NCBI RefSeq assembly: GCF_037975245.1
Contig: NC_092573.1
Span: 2,788,501 to 2,852,500 of the forward strand
DNA: 64,000 nucleotides
Source of the DNA: Apostichopus japonicus
Lineage: Eukaryota; Echinodermata; Holothuroidea; Aspidochirotida; Stichopodidae
Direction: 5' to 3'
Below the pieces are notes generated by a model, which was given only the letters and a program-made list of their open reading frames with translations, did no database searches and had not been told where the DNA came from. Each line of letters begins with the position of its first letter. Position 1 is the stretch's first letter. Made by a program: the position numbers and the translations under genes. Positions 60,411 to 64,000 of the stretch are shown one piece after another.

Positions 60411-60914
60411 CTAAAGATGAGAAATGAAATCGTGGTCCAAGTCCTTGAACGATATGACATCTGATAGTGTTTCGACGCGTGGGTGCCAGTGGAGATCTTT
60501 TCCAAATTTTTTGTACAATGCAAACACCGTCGTCTTCGTAGCTTTAACCTCGTAGGCTCCAGTACGAGTATCACATTGTATCATCACAAATTCCATTATA
60601 TCAACGTTTGAAATCATTTTCTCCAGAATAGCTTCTTTTAGTTGTTTCAACTGGTAATATTCGGCTTCTGCTAACAATAAGTCAAATTCAGCAAATTTCA
60701 GAGGGACAACTAATTTATTATCTCGCAAAAAATTCAGAATGTAACGAAACAGTTTACCATCCCGGTCGATGAATACATTACCGTTTGTGTCAACCATGTT
60801 TGGCATATTTCCTGAAAGCATATGATACAACTTGGAACCAGCGTCCTTTGTAAGAACCGATCGACTAGTCGTGTACAAACTGCCACCGACATTGAGTTGC
60901 ACTACTTGGGGCAT
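60411..60914 (-). CDS. KCTD-like BTB/T1 domain protein, single exon, 167 aa
   Basis: The protein opens with the T1-type BTB signature VVQLNVGGSLYTTS (residues about 4-17), followed by NVFIDRDGKLFRYILNFLR (about 46-64) and FDLLLAEAEYYQLKQL (about 77-92). These are the hallmarks of potassium-channel-tetramerisation-domain (KCTD) proteins, several of which recruit Cullin-3 ligases to substrates. The BTB fold spans about residues 3-100. The C-terminal 65 residues (VMIQCDTRTGAYEV...HWHPRVETL) are less conserved and I cannot match them to one subfamily; KCTD6/11/21 are the closest in style. No introns are needed, the frame is intact and the ATG sits at the domain start. A retrocopy of a spliced gene is possible, but no poly-A tail is evident. 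Confidence 0.85.
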   Translation of the reverse strand: MPQVVQLNVGGSLYTTSRSVLTKDAGSKLYHMLSGNMPNMVDTNGNVFIDRDGKLFRYILNFLRDNKLVVPLKFAEFDLLLAEAEYYQLKQLKEAILEKMISNVDIMEFVMIQCDTRTGAYEVKATKTTVFALYKKFGKDLHWHPRVETLSDVISFKDLDHDFISHL

Positions 60915-62123
60915 GATGAGTATTAAGGATATAGAGTTTGAAAAATATTCACGGAGTCAAATATTTAGCAACGTAGTTCATGTTATGAAAACATAAATCG
61001 GACTGGCGGTACATGCAGGATCCAGTGTTATCTATGAACTAAACTCGTAATACTTTGCGTGACAAGTAGATCAAAAATTTACGCCTCATTACGTACCGTA
61101 AGCGCATCTAACAGAGATACAGCAGGGAAGTGTTAATAACACATCCAGGGTGATACATGCAGCACGTCATGCCCTGATGAGACAAAGAAACTTTGTATTT
61201 TCTATGGAATTATCCCCAATAAAACCATATTGCGCAATACAGGGGAATTTGATGATGAGACTGCAGCAGCTGCAGATGAAAGGCCAACTCACACCCATTG
61301 CAGGAGTCAAAGCAATTGTTGGCGGGGAGGGGGGAGGAGGGGGTGTAGGATATCCCCTATCCATATGTTTTACATTATAAGGATTGAAGGCAATTCAAGT
61401 ATTCTAGTTAAACTTTTGCACTCAACACACATTTTACCACCCATTACCTGGCTGAATTTATCAGATTTTCCACAAAAGTCAGATAGGTGACACTGTATGC
61501 CAAAAATGTACCCTGTGGGAGTGCATATGATACTATTTGTGTATAGAGTGTTTAGTGTATGTCAAGATATGCTGCTGCCTTAACTAGTAGGATACTACAA
61601 AGCAAGATGCAGGGATGCCTTGTATATTTCTTGTGGAACTGCAATTATGCAGAAATTGGTTAACTTAACAATTTTCTTTACAGTTAATTGAATTCGGATA
61701 CTTGAATTTTAGTTTTAAAATACAAAATGATAGCATCTCTTATCAATTTTCATCGATTTCAGCGATGACATCTACACCTATAAAGGGTCATGGCGGTAGC
61801 CCCCCCCCCCCCATTTACCTCCTTTTGTGATGAGGATCTTCAACCTCTAGACCAAGAGCTTGATGAAGTTGAAGCCAGTGGAAACTTTGACATTATTCAA
61901 GCTGGAAAACAGTGAGCACAATTGCATTCTGACACTACAAATATTTGTTGAATGACTGTTAGGAGATAAGGAGAGAAAGGTTTGTGGGTTGAAGAATATC
62001 TTTAATGCCATTAAACTTGCAGTGACAACTTGAACAGAATGTGTACACTGAACAAAAAGATGAAGAGCTTGATAGTGTAACAAACTATTAACTTGTTATG
62101 AGTTATTCACTTGATTAGCTATC
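60915..62123. other. Spacer upstream of the KCTD gene
   Basis: No second gene is supported. A short frame near 61150-61380 is rich in Gln/Leu then Gly, without a known domain. A poly-C run lies near 61799-61812. Confidence 0.35.
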
Positions 62124-62359
62124 AAAAATCTCATTTGGAGCACCAAATTGCATTTAAGGCCAGGTGAAAATGCAAAATTATTTACAAATGAAGTGGGTGT
62201 TGAAGTGTGCTATATTGCACCAAATTGCATCTGAGGCCACCTGGAAGTGCAAAAAAATCCAAAGGGGAGGGGGCACCCCCTCCCTTAGATCCCTCCCCCC
62301 AGGCCGTCCATCAGTCTTGAGCCCCCCCCCCCACTCAAAAGTACCTTCCTACGCCACTG
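62124..62359 (-). mobile_element. Left-truncated copy of the hAT-like element
   Basis: This closely matches 20702-20941 over its length, ending with the same terminus (minus strand CAGTGGCGTAGGAAGG). The other terminus, found at 20569 in the first copy, is missing, as the match stops at the AAAAATCTCATTTGG segment. Confidence 0.75.
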
Positions 62360-63684
62360 GTTTGTCTGGTATGGATAATCAACTAAGAGGAAGGTGTGAA
62401 CATGAGAGTGACATGAGAACCACACAGGGAGCTAGAAAGATAAACATCAAGAGATGAGTAGCCTATATGCTCCTGTGAAAGCAGCAGAATGCGAGATGAC
62501 TTTACAGTGTTAGTAAAAAACAGTACATACTTTTGTTACCTTGAATTTTGCGATGTCCACCAAAAAGGATGGGGAAAATAGGTGCAAAGAAAGGGAAAGG
62601 CTCTTAATTGTTTCATATGTTATAGCTACAATCTAACACTCATGCACATTGCATAATACCTGTATTATACTCATGTCCAATACTGTACATGTATGTTTTA
62701 TCATTTGTACAGCTCTCCCTAGCATCTCTCTGTTATGGCAGAGGCAACTCATTAGCCAAACTGTCTGTGAACACTGGGGAATTTCCCAAACCCCCACTGT
62801 GAAAAATAACAACTGAGAACCTGCTTCAGACTTCTAATGTAAGCAAATCCTTTACACATGTCCTTGACAAACTGTGCTGGTAGTAAAGTATCTGCACACT
62901 TAGTAGCATATATACAATGCTACACTACAAAGAGTAGAATGTTACCTGAGGCAATTTTCTTCTGTCATACGCAGTTCATCACATGCATAAAGCTTATGTG
63001 TATAAACATGGTACATGTACCAGCTATTAGCTCTTTGCCGAAGCACTCCGAACTGTACTGCTGTACATCAGTGTTTGATGTCTGTGATGGGGATGGGAAA
63101 TGTGGGGAGGGTGAGAAGATCAGGGAATTGATTGGGAGAATTATGACCTTGCTAGTCCATGTGAGGCTTCCCGTGGTTGGATAATAATGATGAAACAAAT
63201 GGTTTCAGTGTTGTTTAATGTATTGTACTGTTAGTGACATTTCTTCACATAGCTACTGATCAACTTTAGTTCAATTTACAAAATTATTTAAAAAAAACAG
63301 AACTTATATACTTTACAAAAGTAGTTGAAAACACTATTAGATTATGTCCCAAATTAGTTACAAGTGACACTTTTAAGATATATGTCAATGCAGAAACTCA
63401 AGGATCCACATGGTAAAAGATAGCTTTTGTTATTTACTCCTACAGTGTCAGTAACAATTGAAAGAAATTACAAAATTTGATGCATGTTTTGTTATTACGG
63501 CCATTTAAACTAATGCTCATGTTTTGATGGTGACATCAAAATTTGTTTATCATATTATTTCCTCTGAATAAACCCATTAAACCACTGAAACTCATTTAGA
63601 TCCTATGTTTAGAAATATTTTGAAAACCGAACTTGGAAAATTGTTGACCCCTTTCTTAATTCCCATCACAAATTGTACACAGAA
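62360..63684. other. Spacer without recognised genes
   Basis: One 108-codon frame at 62858-63184 shows no domain, signal peptide or splice support. Nothing else stands out. Confidence 0.35.
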
Positions 63685-64000
63685 GAGAATAATGGAGCAA
63701 AAAAGAAGAAAATAAACCGACAAACACTTAAAGTCTAAGCAGTAAACCTATAGTACATTACGATATTTAGATACAGATGCAGATCTTTGAATGTTCAGAT
63801 ATTGAGATATCCGAGAAGTTTATTTTGGAAAAGAAATATCGCCCAATATACAGACTGAGCGTGAAAACTCAACAATTTGATCCGATCTTAATTCCATCCG
63901 CATGCATCGAGAGTGTAACCGTACGATCATAACGGTGTTACGTCACGTGAGATATCACGAGTCCCAAAGAAAGGTTATCGAACGGTAATTTAAAATGAAC
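63685..64000 (+). repeat. Direct repeat copy B, cut by the window end
   Basis: Same orientation as 57870-58192. The last 100 nt (from CATCGAGAGTGTAACCGTAC) are almost identical between copies, including the CRE/E-box block. The repeat may continue past 64000, so its true length is unknown. Confidence 0.8.

Noticed and set aside
62858-63184. 108-codon plus-strand open frame
   Set aside because: It is Cys-rich by composition, but without conserved spacing, signal peptide or any recognisable domain; it is about the length expected by chance across this window.
1-64000. CRISPR arrays, operons or bacterial features
   Set aside because: The direct repeats here are satellite, minisatellite or transposon-derived, and the genes are spliced with GT-AG introns.

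Overview
The window is animal nuclear DNA: genes are split by GT-AG introns and surrounded by AT-rich, repeat-dense sequence carrying tRNA-derived SINEs, non-LTR and Penelope-like retrotransposon fragments, hAT-like non-autonomous DNA elements, foldback elements, microsatellites and many long poly-G/poly-C runs. Together with a ZP-domain receptor carrying many sushi modules, this suggests a marine invertebrate deuterostome, perhaps an echinoderm. No species-diagnostic gene is present, so that placement is inference.

Three genes can be supported. (1) A plus-strand gene at 22624-31991 has ten exons that join in one frame into a 375-residue cytosolic adaptor with two SH2 domains around a Pro-rich, Tyr-containing linker and no catalytic domain. 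The two SH2 domains share intron positions, and two of their exon pairs have identical lengths. (2) A minus-strand gene at 54824-33004 has 29 exons that join in frame (5,016 nt) into a 1,671-residue type I membrane protein: signal peptide, 22 sushi/CCP (SCR) modules each on one phase 1-1 exon, a 10-Cys ZP domain, an RKKR furin-like site, a membrane helix and a short tail without tyrosine. The gene contains a three-exon SCR cassette present in three tandem copies of about 2.1 kb, with truncated exon remnants at the duplication joints. (3) A minus-strand, single-exon KCTD/BTB gene (167 residues) lies at 60411-60914, between two direct repeats 5.8 kb apart.

Layout: 1-1800, spacer with a triple NFI-type dyad and a GC-rich patch; 1800-7870, about 30 monomers of a 204-bp satellite; 7870-22550, gene-free DNA with many transposon remnants; 22.6-32.0 kb, the tandem-SH2 gene; 33.0-54.8 kb, the SCR-ZP gene, convergent with it and about 1 kb away; 54.9-60.4 kb, spacer with a LINE fragment and one copy of the direct repeat; 60.4-60.9 kb, the KCTD gene; then spacer with a second hAT-like copy, ending inside the second direct repeat.

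Nothing seen links the three genes into one pathway. The receptor tail has no tyrosine, so the sequence gives no direct route to the neighbouring SH2 adaptor. All gene models rest on splice signals, phase consistency and domain motifs read by eye. No transcript or database evidence was available.
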